A stretch of DNA of 64,000 nucleotides from Neisseria cinerea. Lineage in GTDB: Bacteria > Pseudomonadota > Gammaproteobacteria > Burkholderiales > Neisseriaceae. Location: NCBI RefSeq assembly GCF_900475315.1, contig NZ_LS483369.1, forward strand, positions 186,001-250,000, given 5' to 3'. The position numbers were made by a program, and so were the translations under genes. The notes beneath the pieces are model-generated. The model made no database searches. It was not told the DNA's origin and was given only the letters and a program-made list of their open reading frames with translations. Of this stretch, positions 18,416-27,533 are shown piece after piece (the stretch's first letter is position 1; every line of letters begins with the position of its first letter).

Positions 18416-18438
18416 CTATTAAAAAAAATTTAAGTAAA
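18410..18438 (-). promoter_or_regulatory. Predicted promoter of the TonB-type receptor gene
   Basis: On the minus strand: TTTACT (18433-18438), a 17-base spacer, then GATAAT (18410-18415). The -10 lies inside the Fur-like operator. Confidence 0.5.
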
Positions 18439-18559
18439 TAAGAAAATAATATGAAAAATTTCCAGAGAACCGATACAACAGTTGGAACTTGGGTTTGGGA
18501 ATATTACGGTAGATGAACTTGGAACCTCTGTCATGCTATGGTCTTTTGTCGCAATTGAA

Positions 18560-18591
18560 AAAAAACGCGAACCGAATGGTTCGCGTTTTTT
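18560..18591. terminator. Intrinsic terminator of dnaK
   Basis: AAAAAACGCGAACC and GGTTCGCGTTTTTT form a perfect 14-base stem with a four-base loop, 14 bases past the dnaK stop on the minus strand. A DUS core follows directly. Confidence 0.85.
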
Positions 18592-18604
18592 CAGACGGCA
18601 TCAA

Positions 18605-20533
18605 TTATTTTTTGTCGTCTTTTACTTCTTCAAAGTCGGCATCTACGACATCATCGTCTTTCTTTGCAGAAGCATTGGCTTGTGCGCTTTCACCTGCTTG
18701 GGCTTCAGCTTGCGCTTGAGCGTAAACCATTTCACCCAGTTTTTGGCTGGCTGCACCCAAAGCTTCGGCTTTGGCATCGATAGCTGCTTTGTCGTCGCCT
18801 TTCACGGCTTCTTCGGCTTCTTTCAGCGCGGCTTCGATTTTTTCTTTCTCGGCTGCGTCGAGTTTGTCGCCGTAGTCGGCCAAAGATTTTTTCACGGAGT
18901 GAATCAGGGCTTCGGCTTGGTTGCGGGAAGCGACCAATTCAGTCAGTTTTTTATCTTCCTCGGCATTGGCTTCGGCATCTTTCACCATGCGTTCGATTTC
19001 TTCTTCGCTCAAACCTGAAGAACCTTGGATGGTGATGTTGGCTGCTTTGCCAGTGCCTTTGTCTTTGGCGGAAACGTGCAGGATACCGTTGGCGTCAATA
19101 TCAAAGGTAACTTCGATTTGCGGCATGCCACGCGGTGCGGGTGCGATATCGCCCAAGTTGAACTGACCCAAAGATTTGTTGGCGGAGGCGCGTTCGCGTT
19201 CGCCTTGCAGCACATGGATGGTTACTGCGCTTTGGTTGTCTTCGGCGGTAGAGAACACTTGCGACGCTTTGGTCGGGATGGTGGTGTTCTTCTGAATCAG
19301 CTTGGTCATCACGCCGCCCATGGTTTCGATACCCAAGGACAGAGGGGTTACGTCCAGCAGCAATACGTCGCTGCGGCCGCCGCTCAATACTTCGCCTTGG
19401 ATCGCTGCGCCTACGGCAACGGCTTCGTCAGGGTTTACGTCTTTGCGCGGTTCTTTGCCGAAGAAGTCTTTAACGGCCTCTTGTACTTTCGGCATACGGG
19501 ACTGACCTCCGACCAAAATTACGTCGTCGATGTCGCTGGTGCTCAAGCCGGCATCTTTCAATGCGGTGCGGCAAGGCTCGATAGAGCGGGCAATCAGGTC
19601 TTCAACCAGACTCTCGAATTTGGCACGGGTAATTTTCATGGCCAAGTGTTTCGGGCCGGTTGCGTCCATGGTGATGTACGGCAGGTTGATTTCGGTTTGC
19701 TGGCCGCTGGACAATTCGATTTTGGCTTTTTCGGCAGCTTCTTTCAGGCGTTGCAATGCCATCACGTCTTGTTTCAAATCAATACCTTGTTCTTTTTTGA
19801 ACTCGGCGATGATGTGGTCGATGAGGCGTTGGTCGAAGTCTTCGCCGCCCAAGAAAGTGTCGCCGTTGGTTGCCAATACTTCGAATTGTTTGTCGCCGTC
19901 GAGGTTGGCGATTTCGATGATGGAAATATCGAAGGTACCGCCGCCCAAGTCATATACGGCTACTTTGCGGTCTTTGTTGTCGCCTTTGTCCATACCGAAT
20001 GCCAAAGCGGCTGCGGTTGGTTCGTTGATGATGCGTTTTACGTCCAAACCGGCGATACGACCCGCGTCTTTGGTGGCTTGGCGTTGGCTGTCGTTGAAGT
20101 AGGCCGGAACGGTAATCACGGCTTCAGTTACTTTTTCACCCAAGTAAGCTTCGGCGGCTTCTTTCATTTTACGCAAAACTTCTGCGGAAATTTGAGGAGG
20201 AGACAGCTCTTTGCCTTGCGCTTTTACCCATGCGTCGCCGTTGTTGGCTTTAACGATCTCGAAAGGCATGGATTCGATGTCGCGTTGGACTTCTTTGTCT
20301 TCAAATTTGTGGCCAATCAAACGTTTGGCGGCGTAGATGGTGTTTTTGGCGTTGGTTACCGCTTGGCGTTTTGCCGGTGCGCCGACGAGGATTTCGCCAC
20401 CGTCCAAATAAGCGATAACGGAAGGAGTGGTGCGTGCACCTTCTGCGTTTTCGATAACTTTGGTTTGACCGTTTTCAGAGATGGCCAAACAAGAGTTGGT
20501 TGTACCTAAGTCGATACCGATTACTTTTGCCAT
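18605..20533 (-). CDS. dnaK: DnaK (Hsp70) chaperone
   Basis: ATP-dependent chaperone of 642 residues. The ATPase domain starts [12 protein letters not shown] and contains [14 protein letters not shown] and the VGGQSRMP loop. The substrate-binding domain ([13 protein letters not shown]) and helical lid follow, with the acidic C-terminal tail [15 protein letters not shown]. It stands alone here: neither dnaJ nor grpE is adjacent, and grpE lies 5 kb away. A clear sigma32-type promoter lies upstream. Confidence 0.98.
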   Translation of the reverse strand: MAKVIGIDLGTTNSCLAISENGQTKVIENAEGARTTPSVIAYLDGGEILVGAPAKRQAVTNAKNTIYAAKRLIGHKFEDKEVQRDIESMPFEIVKANNGDAWVKAQGKELSPPQISAEVLRKMKEAAEAYLGEKVTEAVITVPAYFNDSQRQATKDAGRIAGLDVKRIINEPTAAALAFGMDKGDNKDRKVAVYDLGGGTFDISIIEIANLDGDKQFEVLATNGDTFLGGEDFDQRLIDHIIAEFKKEQGIDLKQDVMALQRLKEAAEKAKIELSSGQQTEINLPYITMDATGPKHLAMKITRAKFESLVEDLIARSIEPCRTALKDAGLSTSDIDDVILVGGQSRMPKVQEAVKDFFGKEPRKDVNPDEAVAVGAAIQGEVLSGGRSDVLLLDVTPLSLGIETMGGVMTKLIQKNTTIPTKASQVFSTAEDNQSAVTIHVLQGERERASANKSLGQFNLGDIAPAPRGMPQIEVTFDIDANGILHVSAKDKGTGKAANITIQGSSGLSEEEIERMVKDAEANAEEDKKLTELVASRNQAEALIHSVKKSLADYGDKLDAAEKEKIEAALKEAEEAVKGDDKAAIDAKAEALGAASQKLGEMVYAQAQAEAQAGESAQANASAKKDDDVVDADFEEVKDDKK

Positions 20534-20600
20534 ATGGATACTCCTAATTTGATTTTGCTTATTTTAAGAAATATGTTGGAACGTTGTGTCCCGATGCGCA

Positions 20601-20631
20601 TTAAATAGGGCGGGAGTGGGACGGTTTCAAG
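20601..20631 (-). promoter_or_regulatory. Sigma32 (RpoH) heat-shock promoter of dnaK
   Basis: On the minus strand: CTTGAAA (20625-20631), a 14-base spacer, then CCCTATTTAA (20601-20610). This is very close to the RpoH consensus CTTGAAA...CCCCATNTA and about 70 bases before the start codon. Confidence 0.75.
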
Positions 20632-20711
20632 TTCTTATACAGGTGCAAACATATAAATATATGAAAATATTGGATTTATATTTAAATCTAATATTCAGAT
20701 TATTAATAAAC

Positions 20712-20984
20712 TTATTCATAGATAATACCGGCGAGCATTTCTTGCTCATTTAAGTTTCCGTATTCCTTTTCCCAGTCATGCGAGGATTCGATGATGTCGC
20801 ATTCCTTGGATAATGAAATTTGTTCTGAATCCATATTTTTTGCGTTCAGTATGCTGAGTTGTTCGCATAGTGAGGAGGACAAAGTGATTTCCGGCTGTTT
20901 GGCTTCCGAATGGCTTTCTGAAAAAGCAAAGCAGGATAAGATAAATGCTGTTGTATAGAGGAAATATTTACCGGATTTTTTCAT
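20712..20984 (-). CDS. Small exported protein of unknown function
   Basis: A 90-residue AT-rich ORF that I do not recognise. The N-terminus MKKSGKYFLYTTAFILSCFAF is a signal peptide, either cut after about SHSEA or, less likely, a lipoprotein signal at the Cys in ILSC. The mature part is short, acidic and has two further Cys (LCEQL, KECDI) that could form a disulfide. It is divergent from the LexA-like regulator gene, with a 187-base AT-rich gap that must hold both promoters. It is upstream of dnaK on the same strand but separated by the heat-shock promoter. Confidence 0.6.
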   Translation of the reverse strand: MKKSGKYFLYTTAFILSCFAFSESHSEAKQPEITLSSSLCEQLSILNAKNMDSEQISLSKECDIIESSHDWEKEYGNLNEQEMLAGIIYE

Positions 20985-21171
20985 ATTTATGTCCTTTCAC
21001 CTGTTAAATTGGTGGTTAATTGATGAAAAATCTTAATATTTGGTATTCGTATAAGATAAATCATAGTTTAAATTTAGTTTATCATATTTATTTTATTTTT
21101 TGTATAACTAAGGTAAAATATATTTTATGTTTACTTTGCATGATGGAATTTAGGGAAAGGGAAAGATATTT

Positions 21172-21858
21172 ATGGAAACCTTTAAAGATAGATTGATTTT
21201 TCTATGGAAAAATGAAGCGAAGCAGGCGAAAATTGCATCTGATATTGAGATGACGATTGCGGGTTTTAGTAGGATATGGAATGAAGGTGGTTTGCCTAAG
21301 TCTGAAACATTAAAGAAAATCAAACAATTGAAGGGTTGTAGCATTGATTGGTTATTGACCGGTGAGGGAGAGCCATTTCCCGGGGGGAATCAGGTAAAGT
21401 CTGTTGCCTATGATACTTTTGGCAATGAGGTTGATACAGACGAATTTGTTTTCGTGCCAAGATATGATATCCGTGCGGCTGCAGGGTATGGACAATTTGT
21501 CGGCCATGAAGAACCTGTATTTACGATGGCTTTCAGACGGCATTGGATTGAAAATTATGTTACCCGTGATACGAAAAACCTATCTGTGATTTCTGTTAAG
21601 GGGGATTCTATGGAGGGGGTTTTAAATGATGGAGATACCATCCTGGTCAACCATGGGGAAAATACGCCAAAGGATGGCTTGTACGTGTTGCGGATTAATG
21701 AAAACTTGCTGGTCAAACGTCTGCAAATTGTTCCCGGCGGGATAATCAACGTCATTTCTGCCAACGAAGCTTATCCTGCTTTTGAAATTAATTTGAATAA
21801 TCTGACCGATGATGTGGAAATTATCGGGCGTGTGGAGTGGTTCGGCAGGATGATTTGA
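21172..21858 (+). CDS. LexA/CI-like transcriptional regulator (S24 peptidase fold)
   Basis: A 228-residue repressor with an N-terminal helix-turn-helix domain (about residues 1-65) and a C-terminal S24 fold. The catalytic pair is visible as Ser in GDSMEGVLNDGD and Lys in NLLVKRLQ, and a possible self-cleavage Ala-Gly lies in IRAAAGYGQF. The only Cys is residue 56 (KGCSIDW), beside the DNA-binding domain. Position and sequence fit the gonococcal LexA-like protein NG1427, reported to respond to oxidation of its single cysteine rather than by a classical SOS response. That link is from memory. The divergent small exported gene is a likely neighbour target. Confidence 0.85.
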   Translation: METFKDRLIFLWKNEAKQAKIASDIEMTIAGFSRIWNEGGLPKSETLKKIKQLKGCSIDWLLTGEGEPFPGGNQVKSVAYDTFGNEVDTDEFVFVPRYDIRAAAGYGQFVGHEEPVFTMAFRRHWIENYVTRDTKNLSVISVKGDSMEGVLNDGDTILVNHGENTPKDGLYVLRINENLLVKRLQIVPGGIINVISANEAYPAFEINLNNLTDDVEIIGRVEWFGRMI

Positions 21859-21986
21859 GCCGGGACTTGAAATTGCAGGGGATTAAACTTATTTATGAAG
21901 CGATTTCTTTTTAAGGAAAAGTCCTTGCTTGCCTTTGCAAGGGGTTTGAGAGAGAATGCAAAAATATTATATTAAGGAATAACACC

Positions 21987-22325
21987 ATGTCGGACGAAAG
22001 CCCTATTATCTTTACTGACAGTTGCTGTACAAAAGTTGCGGATTTGATTGCCGAAGAAAATAACCCTGATTTGAAATTGCGGGTTTTTGTCAACGGCGGC
22101 GGCTGCTCTGGTTTCCAGTATGGATTTACTTTTGATGAAATTAAAAACGATGATGACTTTGAAATTGAGAAAAACGGTTTGGTCTTTTTGGTCGATCCGA
22201 TGAGTTATCAATATCTGGTCGGTGCGGAGATAGACTATACGGAAAGTTTGCAAGGCTCGCAGTTTGTTATCCGTAATCCGAATGCGGAAACCACTTGTGG
22301 TTGCGGATCGTCGTTTTCTGTATAA
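21987..22325 (+). CDS. erpA: ErpA iron-sulfur cluster insertion protein
   Basis: A-type carrier of 112 residues that delivers Fe-S clusters to apo-proteins. The three conserved cluster Cys are in [11 protein letters not shown] and in [11 protein letters not shown] at the C-terminus. Length and the GGCSGFQY motif fit ErpA rather than IscA. A GGAA ribosome site precedes the ATG. Client proteins in this window could include NqrF, NosR and ETF dehydrogenase. Confidence 0.9.
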   Translation: MSDESPIIFTDSCCTKVADLIAEENNPDLKLRVFVNGGGCSGFQYGFTFDEIKNDDDFEIEKNGLVFLVDPMSYQYLVGAEIDYTESLQGSQFVIRNPNAETTCGCGSSFSV

Positions 22326-22341
22326 CCGACCGGTCGGTGCT

Positions 22342-22367
22342 ATGCCGTCTGATTGTTCAGACGGCAT
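22342..22367. terminator. Inverted DUS terminator after erpA
   Basis: ATGCCGTCTGA and TTCAGACGGCAT form a tight hairpin followed by a T run. Confidence 0.8.
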
Positions 22368-22483
22368 TTTTATTTTTGGGAAAATATATTACCGAGATAA
22401 ATTCGCATATAATTCGATTTTTAAAGAATAATCTGATTTTTGTAAGGAATTGGCGGAACAGTATTGAATATATTGGTTCCATT

Positions 22484-22933
22484 ATGATTGAGATGAGTAA
22501 AAATTACCAAAACGATTTGTATGATATATATGTTTCTTATCCGCCCGGAGTCGATCAGGAGAGGATTCAAGCCTGTCTTCGGGAAAATTTGGATGAGGGG
22601 CTGGCAGAGAAAATCATTGATTCGCTCGCTTCTAAACCACAGGTGTTGGTCGAGGAAAAATGTACATGGGAAAAGCGGGGTGAGCTGCATGATTATTTCA
22701 GCTATTTGGGTTTGGATATTGTTACCCGAAGATATATGGAGTTGGAAACAATCGAGCAGTCGGAAACGGAAGATGAGGTGGTGGAACTGCCGTTTGAGGA
22801 TTTTGAGACAGATGTAAAAGAAAAGGATAAAACCGTATCGCCAAAATCCGAGCCTCTGCCTCAGAATACCAGGTTGCTGTTTTTGGCATTGTTGATTGCT
22901 TTTTTGGGCTATCTTATTGGTAAGGTTTTTTGA
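22484..22933 (+). CDS. Hypothetical tail-anchored membrane protein
   Basis: Unrecognised 149-residue protein. The N-terminal part is soluble with two likely helical repeats (VDQERIQACLRENLDEGL). An acidic linker (about residues 93-125) leads to one C-terminal membrane helix, LLFLALLIAFLGYLIGKVF, so the bulk should face the cytoplasm. The start is uncertain: ATG 22484 or ATG 22493, neither with a strong ribosome site. The stop lies 33 bases before ubiB, which suggests coupling with that gene. Confidence 0.7.
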   Translation: MIEMSKNYQNDLYDIYVSYPPGVDQERIQACLRENLDEGLAEKIIDSLASKPQVLVEEKCTWEKRGELHDYFSYLGLDIVTRRYMELETIEQSETEDEVVELPFEDFETDVKEKDKTVSPKSEPLPQNTRLLFLALLIAFLGYLIGKVF

Positions 22934-22966
22934 TTGTTCGATAAGCGACGTGTTTGGGGCTTTTGT

Positions 22967-24478
22967 ATGAAATGGTTGAAACGCCTGACGGTTATTGTCG
23001 GGACTCTTTATTACTACCGATTGGCAGGATTATGTGCCGGACTGGTCCGGCGCGGCTGGATATACGGTTTGCTGAAAATGATGCCGCAATCTTCCAGATT
23101 TAAAAATGAACCTCCGCCCGTCCGACTTCGCCTTGCGTTGGAAAGCTTGGGGCCGATTTTCATCAAGTTCGGACAGGTCCTCTCTACGCGCCCCGATTTG
23201 ATTCCGCATGATTATGCGGTCGAACTGGCAAGGCTGCAAGACAAAGTGCCGCCGTTCGACGCGCAACTTTCACGCTCGCAAATCGAAAAATCTCTGGGAC
23301 AATCCATCGATGTTTTATACGCGGAATTTGAAACCGAGCCTGTCGCCAGTGCGTCCATCGCCCAGGTACACAAAGCCCGCCTGCATTCGGGCGAACAGGT
23401 CGCAGTGAAAGTCTTACGCCCCAACCTGTTGCCCGTTATCGAACAGGATTTGTCGCTGATGCGCTTTGGCGCAGGCTGGGTAGAGCGTTTGTTTTCAGAC
23501 GGCAAGCGTTTGAAGCCGCGCGAAGTGGTGGCTGAATTCGACAAATACCTGCACGACGAATTGGACTTGATGCGCGAAGCTGCCAATGCTAGCCAGCTCG
23601 GTCGCAATTTCCAAAACAGCGATATGCTGATTGTGCCTAAGGTGTTTTACGACTACTGCACCAGCGACGTGCTGACCATCGAATGGATGGACGGTACGCC
23701 GGTATCCGACATCGCCAAACTCAAAGCAGACGGCATCGATTTGCACAAACTTGCCGATTACGGCGTGGAAATCTTCTTCACGCAAGTTTTCCGCGACGGC
23801 TTTTTCCATGCGGATATGCACCCCGGCAATATTTTGGTTGCTGCCGACAACCGCTACATCGCCCTTGATTTCGGCATTGTTGGTACGCTGACCGATTACG
23901 ACAAACGCTACCTCGCCATCAACTTCCTCGCCTTCTTCAACCGCGATTACCACCGCGTTGCCACCGCCCACATCGAATCGGGCTGGGTGCCCGCCGACAC
24001 GCGCGCGGAAGAATTGGAAGCCGCAGTTCGCGCCGTGTGCGAACCTGTGTTCAACAAACCGATTTCGCAGATTTCCTTCGGCTTGGTGCTGATGCGTCTG
24101 TTTGAAGTCAGCCGCCGCTTCAACGTCGAAATCCAGCCGCAGCTGGTATTGCTGCAAAAAACGCTGCTCAACATCGAAGGCTTGGGTCGGCAGCTTGATC
24201 CCGATTTGGACTTATGGAAAACCGCCAAACCGTTTTTGGTAAAATGGATGAACGAACAGGTCGGTCCCAAAGCCCTTTGGCGCAACCTTAAAAACGAAGC
24301 CCCCGACTGGGCGCAAATCATCCCTTCATTGCCGCGCAAAATCAGTGCGTTGATTGATGAAAACCGCCAGCAGGAAATGCGTGATGCTTATATTCATTTA
24401 GTCAAAGTGCAGCAACGGCAAAGCATGTGGCTGGGGGCAATAGCGTTTGTTTTACTGCTAATCTTGCTTTTGAAATAA
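22967..24478 (+). CDS. ubiB: UbiB, ubiquinone biosynthesis protein kinase-like ATPase
   Basis: A 503-residue member of the ABC1/ADCK family needed for ubiquinone synthesis. The KxGQ motif appears as [15 protein letters not shown]. The A-rich loop is [14 protein letters not shown], the invariant Lys is in VAVKVLRP, and [10 protein letters not shown] and ALDFGIVG serve the catalytic and metal loops. Two hydrophobic segments at the C-terminus ([17 protein letters not shown]) anchor it. I chose ATG 22967 ([10 protein letters not shown]), which gives the usual length. The upstream open frame overlaps the previous gene. Confidence 0.93.
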   Translation: MKWLKRLTVIVGTLYYYRLAGLCAGLVRRGWIYGLLKMMPQSSRFKNEPPPVRLRLALESLGPIFIKFGQVLSTRPDLIPHDYAVELARLQDKVPPFDAQLSRSQIEKSLGQSIDVLYAEFETEPVASASIAQVHKARLHSGEQVAVKVLRPNLLPVIEQDLSLMRFGAGWVERLFSDGKRLKPREVVAEFDKYLHDELDLMREAANASQLGRNFQNSDMLIVPKVFYDYCTSDVLTIEWMDGTPVSDIAKLKADGIDLHKLADYGVEIFFTQVFRDGFFHADMHPGNILVAADNRYIALDFGIVGTLTDYDKRYLAINFLAFFNRDYHRVATAHIESGWVPADTRAEELEAAVRAVCEPVFNKPISQISFGLVLMRLFEVSRRFNVEIQPQLVLLQKTLLNIEGLGRQLDPDLDLWKTAKPFLVKWMNEQVGPKALWRNLKNEAPDWAQIIPSLPRKISALIDENRQQEMRDAYIHLVKVQQRQSMWLGAIAFVLLLILLLK

Positions 24479-24480
24479 GA

Positions 24481-24511
24481 AATGCCGTCTGAAATAAATT
24501 TCAGACGGCAT
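24481..24511. terminator. Inverted DUS terminator between ubiB and cysE
   Basis: AATGCCGTCTGAAAT and ATTTCAGACGGCATT-like arms form a hairpin with a T tail between convergent genes. Confidence 0.8.
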
Positions 24512-24523
24512 TTTTACGGGTGT

Positions 24524-25342
24524 TCAGATGATAAAGTCGATTTCGGTAAACTGGATATTTTGATCCATATCGGCCGACGGTGTTTTGGGTGCGCGTGCCA
24601 CGGGTTTGGCGGGTACGCCGACAACAGTGATGGAAGACGGTACGTCTGAAACCACAACGCTGCCCGCCCCGATTTTGGCATTGTCTCCGATACGGATATT
24701 GCCCAATATCGAGGCGTTTGCCCCAATCATGACGCCATTGCCGATTTTAGGGTGGCGGTCGCCGCCCTCTTTGCCTGAACCGCCTAAGGTTACGCCGTGT
24801 AGAATCGAAATGTTGTTGCCTAAAACGGCAGTCTCGCCGGCAACAAAGCCGGTGGCGTGGTCAAGCATCAGTCCGTGTCCGAAATGTGCGGCGGGATGGA
24901 TGTCGACCCCGAATACTTCAGACATCCGGTTTTGCAGGAAATAGGCCAGCGTTTTACGTCCGTTTAAGTATAGCCAGTGGTTGATGCGGTGTGCCTGAAT
25001 GGCGTGGAAACCTTTGAAATATAGCAGCGGAAGCGTGTATTCGTCGCATGCCGGGTCACGCTCGTAAATGGCCTTCAAGTCTGCCTCGACGCATTTGCTG
25101 ATTTGCTCATCGCTGCCCAATGCCTGCTGGTAAATTTCAAACAGGGCGCGCACGTCCATAATCGGGCTGCCGAGTTTGCTGGAAAGGTGGTAGGAAAGGA
25201 CGGAGTCTAGAGATTCGTGCCGTAAAACAGTTTGATGCAGGAAGCTGGCCAGCATGGGCTCGGCTGCGGCTGCCGCTTCGGTTTCCTCCCGTATGGTCTG
25301 CCACAAGTTGAAACCGGCTGTGTTTAAATGGTCTTTTTTCAT
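24524..25342 (-). CDS. cysE: CysE serine O-acetyltransferase
   Basis: A 272-residue enzyme that transfers acetyl from acetyl-CoA to serine, the first step of cysteine synthesis. An N-terminal helical domain precedes a left-handed beta-helix of hexapeptide repeats (IHPAAHFGHGLMLDHATG, then NNISILHGVTLGG). The catalytic HG loops and the C-terminal tail, which would bind CysK, are in place. Hydrophobic residues end the chain (TEIDFII, where a terminal Ile is typical). Divergent from grpE. Confidence 0.95.
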   Translation of the reverse strand: MKKDHLNTAGFNLWQTIREETEAAAAAEPMLASFLHQTVLRHESLDSVLSYHLSSKLGSPIMDVRALFEIYQQALGSDEQISKCVEADLKAIYERDPACDEYTLPLLYFKGFHAIQAHRINHWLYLNGRKTLAYFLQNRMSEVFGVDIHPAAHFGHGLMLDHATGFVAGETAVLGNNISILHGVTLGGSGKEGGDRHPKIGNGVMIGANASILGNIRIGDNAKIGAGSVVVSDVPSSITVVGVPAKPVARAPKTPSADMDQNIQFTEIDFII

Positions 25343-25443
25343 GAGTGATGACGTTGGAAAATCGATATGGTCGGCAGTATCTTACCGTCTATATTATTTT
25401 TTCGGTAGGGGATTTGAAAATGAATTTGAAATTCTCTGCTTTT

Positions 25444-25474
25444 GCTTGAAGTTTCTTGGCAACGTCCTTATCTT
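25444..25474 (+). promoter_or_regulatory. Sigma32-type promoter of grpE
   Basis: GCTTGAAG (25444-25451), a 14-base spacer and CCTTATCTT (25466-25474) resemble the RpoH consensus and match the arrangement seen before dnaK. It is about 50 bases upstream of the grpE start. Confidence 0.5.
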
Positions 25475-25525
25475 ATGTCAGGTATAACCAGATTTTGATT
25501 TTCAATTTGTTTTAAGGGATACGAT

Positions 25526-26113
25526 ATGAGCGAACAGACGCAGCAGCAAAATAGTGAAGAGGCGGTTGAAAATGTGGAAACAGTTGAAACCGTAGAGGCT
25601 GCCGAAACAGCAGAAAACGGTGCAGGGGAGCAGGAGCCGGTCTCTGCCGAGCCGACTTATGAGGATTTGCAGGCTCGTATTGCCGAGCTGGAAGCGCAGT
25701 TGAAAGACGAACAGCTGCGTGCTTTGGCAAACGAGCAAAACCTACGCCGACGCCATCAGCAGGAAATTGCCGATACGCATAAGTTCGCCGGACAGAAGTT
25801 TGCAGTAGAAATGTTGCCGGTCAAGGATTATCTGGAAATGGCACTTTTGGATCAAAGCGGCAATTTTGATGCATTGAAAATGGGCGTGCAGATGACTTTG
25901 AACGAGTTGCAGAAAGCATTTGATGCCACACAAATCAAGGAAATCAATCCTAAAGCGGGCGATAAGCTTGATCCCAATATTCATCAGGCAATGCAGGCGG
26001 TGGCCAGCGAGCAGGAACCCAATACCGTGGTTGGTGTGATGAAGAAGGGCTATACCCTGTCCGACCGTGTGTTGCGTCCTGCAATGGTTACGGTGGCACA
26101 GAAGGAAGCCTGA
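25526..26113 (+). CDS. grpE: GrpE nucleotide exchange factor
   Basis: Co-chaperone of DnaK, 195 residues. A Glu/Val/Ala-rich disordered N-terminus (about residues 5-45) leads into the long dimerising coiled coil (LQARIAELEAQLKDEQLRA...RRRHQQE) and the C-terminal beta domain with PGDKLDP-like KAGDKLDPNIHQAM and the ending GYTLSDRVLRPAMVTVA. A ribosome site precedes the ATG (AAGGGATACG). Firm identification. Confidence 0.95.
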   Translation: MSEQTQQQNSEEAVENVETVETVEAAETAENGAGEQEPVSAEPTYEDLQARIAELEAQLKDEQLRALANEQNLRRRHQQEIADTHKFAGQKFAVEMLPVKDYLEMALLDQSGNFDALKMGVQMTLNELQKAFDATQIKEINPKAGDKLDPNIHQAMQAVASEQEPNTVVGVMKKGYTLSDRVLRPAMVTVAQKEA

Positions 26114-26185
26114 AGGCGCCTGGGGAATAATCTGATTTATTTCCTGAAGCGCGTTTTGCGTATGGGCCGCCTTCAATAAAACAGC

Positions 26186-26225
26186 AATGCCGTCTGAAAC
26201 CGTAAATCGGGTTTCAGACGGCATT
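26186..26225. terminator. Inverted DUS terminator between grpE and nqrM
   Basis: AATGCCGTCTGAAACC and GGTTTCAGACGGCATT form a strong stem between convergent genes. Confidence 0.8.
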
Positions 26226-26236
26226 TTGTTTCAGTG

Positions 26237-26452
26237 TCAACGGTCAATCCTGATGCTATCTGTCTGTTTTTCTTCATCCAGCTTTTTTTGCAGGGTGTCG
26301 CAAGGTGTGTCGCAGTCACACATTTTTTTCATACCTAAAGCGGTAATGCCGCCGCAGCTTCCCTTAATGGTGCGTTTGGAGAAGATATAGCCGACTGCCA
26401 TGCCGATGATGACCAGCAGGAAGATGCCGAAAGTGAGGAGCAGGGTTTTCAT
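26237..26452 (-). CDS. nqrM: NqrM, Na+-NQR maturation factor (DUF539)
   Basis: A 71-residue protein with one N-terminal membrane helix (MKTLLLTFGIFLLVIIGMAVGY) and a Cys-rich tail: GSCGGITALG, then MCDCDTPCDTL. This pattern is that of NqrM, needed to install the Cys-ligated iron centre in Na+-translocating NADH:quinone reductase. I start at ATG 26452. The open frame continues upstream but would hide the membrane helix. It lies 25 bases downstream of apbE, the flavin transferase for the same complex, so the two maturation genes form a unit close to the nqr operon. Confidence 0.88.
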   Translation of the reverse strand: MKTLLLTFGIFLLVIIGMAVGYIFSKRTIKGSCGGITALGMKKMCDCDTPCDTLQKKLDEEKQTDSIRIDR

Positions 26453-26477
26453 GGTGTTTCCTAATCGGTTTGTATGT

Positions 26478-27533
26478 TTAGCGGAGCAGTTTTTCAAATT
26501 CGGAAGACATGGCGGTGCGGTAGCCGTCCTTATCCCTGACAATCAGGAAAACGGCGAGTTTTTCTTGTTCTGCCAGCTTTAAGGCTTCGGTTTCGCCTAA
26601 AACAAATAATCCTGTGGACAAGCCGTCCGCCGTCATCGCGCTGTCTGCGACAACACTGATGGAGGCGAGGTTGTGGCTGATGGGTCGTTTGTTGTTGGGA
26701 TTGATGATGTGGGAGAGGCGTTTGCCGCTTTTATCGACATGGAAAATACGGTAATCGCCGGAAGTGGCAAGCGAACGGTTGTTCAGCGGGACGATGATTT
26801 GTGTATTGCCGCCTTGGATGATATTGGGTTGCTCGATGCCGATGCGCCACGGTTCGCCGTGCGCGTTTTTGCCTTTGCCGTGCAACTCGCCGCCGATTTC
26901 GACCAGATAATTTTGAATGCCGTATTTTTCCAGTTCGCCCGCAACTTTATCAACGCCGAAGCCTTTGGCAATCGAAGATAAATCCAAATAGGCTTTGGGG
27001 TGGGTTTTGCTCAAGGAGGCGGAATCTTTGTCTTGTTGCAAAATAATTTTGTCTATGCCCGTATAAGATGCCGCCTGTTTGATTTGTTCCGGTGTCGGTT
27101 CCCGGGTAACGGATTTGTCGGGACCGAATCCCCAAAGGTTGACTAAAGGGCCGACGGTTACGTCCAGTGCTCCGTGCGTCAGGCGGTTCAGGCGGATGGC
27201 TTCGGCGGTAACGTGTGCGAAGTCGCTTGAAATGCGGAGGGGTTTGCCGGCTGTGTGTTGGTTGAACCGGCTGATTTCGGAATCAGGCTGATAGGTGGAC
27301 ATTTGCCGATTGACTTCTTTAAGCGCGTCATCAATGCGTTTTTGTATTTCGGCAGGGGAGGGGAGTTTATCGTGGCCGTCTGAAAGATATTTGACGGTAT
27401 AGGTCGTGCCCATGGTCTCGCCTTGCAGGGTAACGGTTTGCGCGGTTTGTTCCGAACAGGCGTTCAGGAAGATAAAACTCAGGGCAAATATCAAGGCGCG
27501 GATAAAGTTCGGCAGGCGTGTTTCAGACGGCAT
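26478..27533 (-). CDS. apbE: ApbE FAD:protein FMN transferase (lipoprotein)
   Basis: Attaches FMN covalently to Thr in NqrB, NqrC and NosR-type proteins in the periplasm. It has 351 residues with a lipoprotein signal (RALIFALSFIFLNAC). Core motifs are MGTTYTVKY, the Gly-rich AYLDLSSIAKGFGVDKVA and LVEIGGELHGKG, then the metal site around STGLFVLGE. I start at ATG 27533 because no other start keeps the signal peptide. That ATG is the first codon of a DUS (MPSET), and I see no good ribosome site before it. Downstream nqrM shares the job. The likely targets, the SGAT or SGAS motifs, are in NqrB, NqrC and NosR in this window. Confidence 0.9.
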   Translation of the reverse strand: MPSETRLPNFIRALIFALSFIFLNACSEQTAQTVTLQGETMGTTYTVKYLSDGHDKLPSPAEIQKRIDDALKEVNRQMSTYQPDSEISRFNQHTAGKPLRISSDFAHVTAEAIRLNRLTHGALDVTVGPLVNLWGFGPDKSVTREPTPEQIKQAASYTGIDKIILQQDKDSASLSKTHPKAYLDLSSIAKGFGVDKVAGELEKYGIQNYLVEIGGELHGKGKNAHGEPWRIGIEQPNIIQGGNTQIIVPLNNRSLATSGDYRIFHVDKSGKRLSHIINPNNKRPISHNLASISVVADSAMTADGLSTGLFVLGETEALKLAEQEKLAVFLIVRDKDGYRTAMSSEFEKLLR

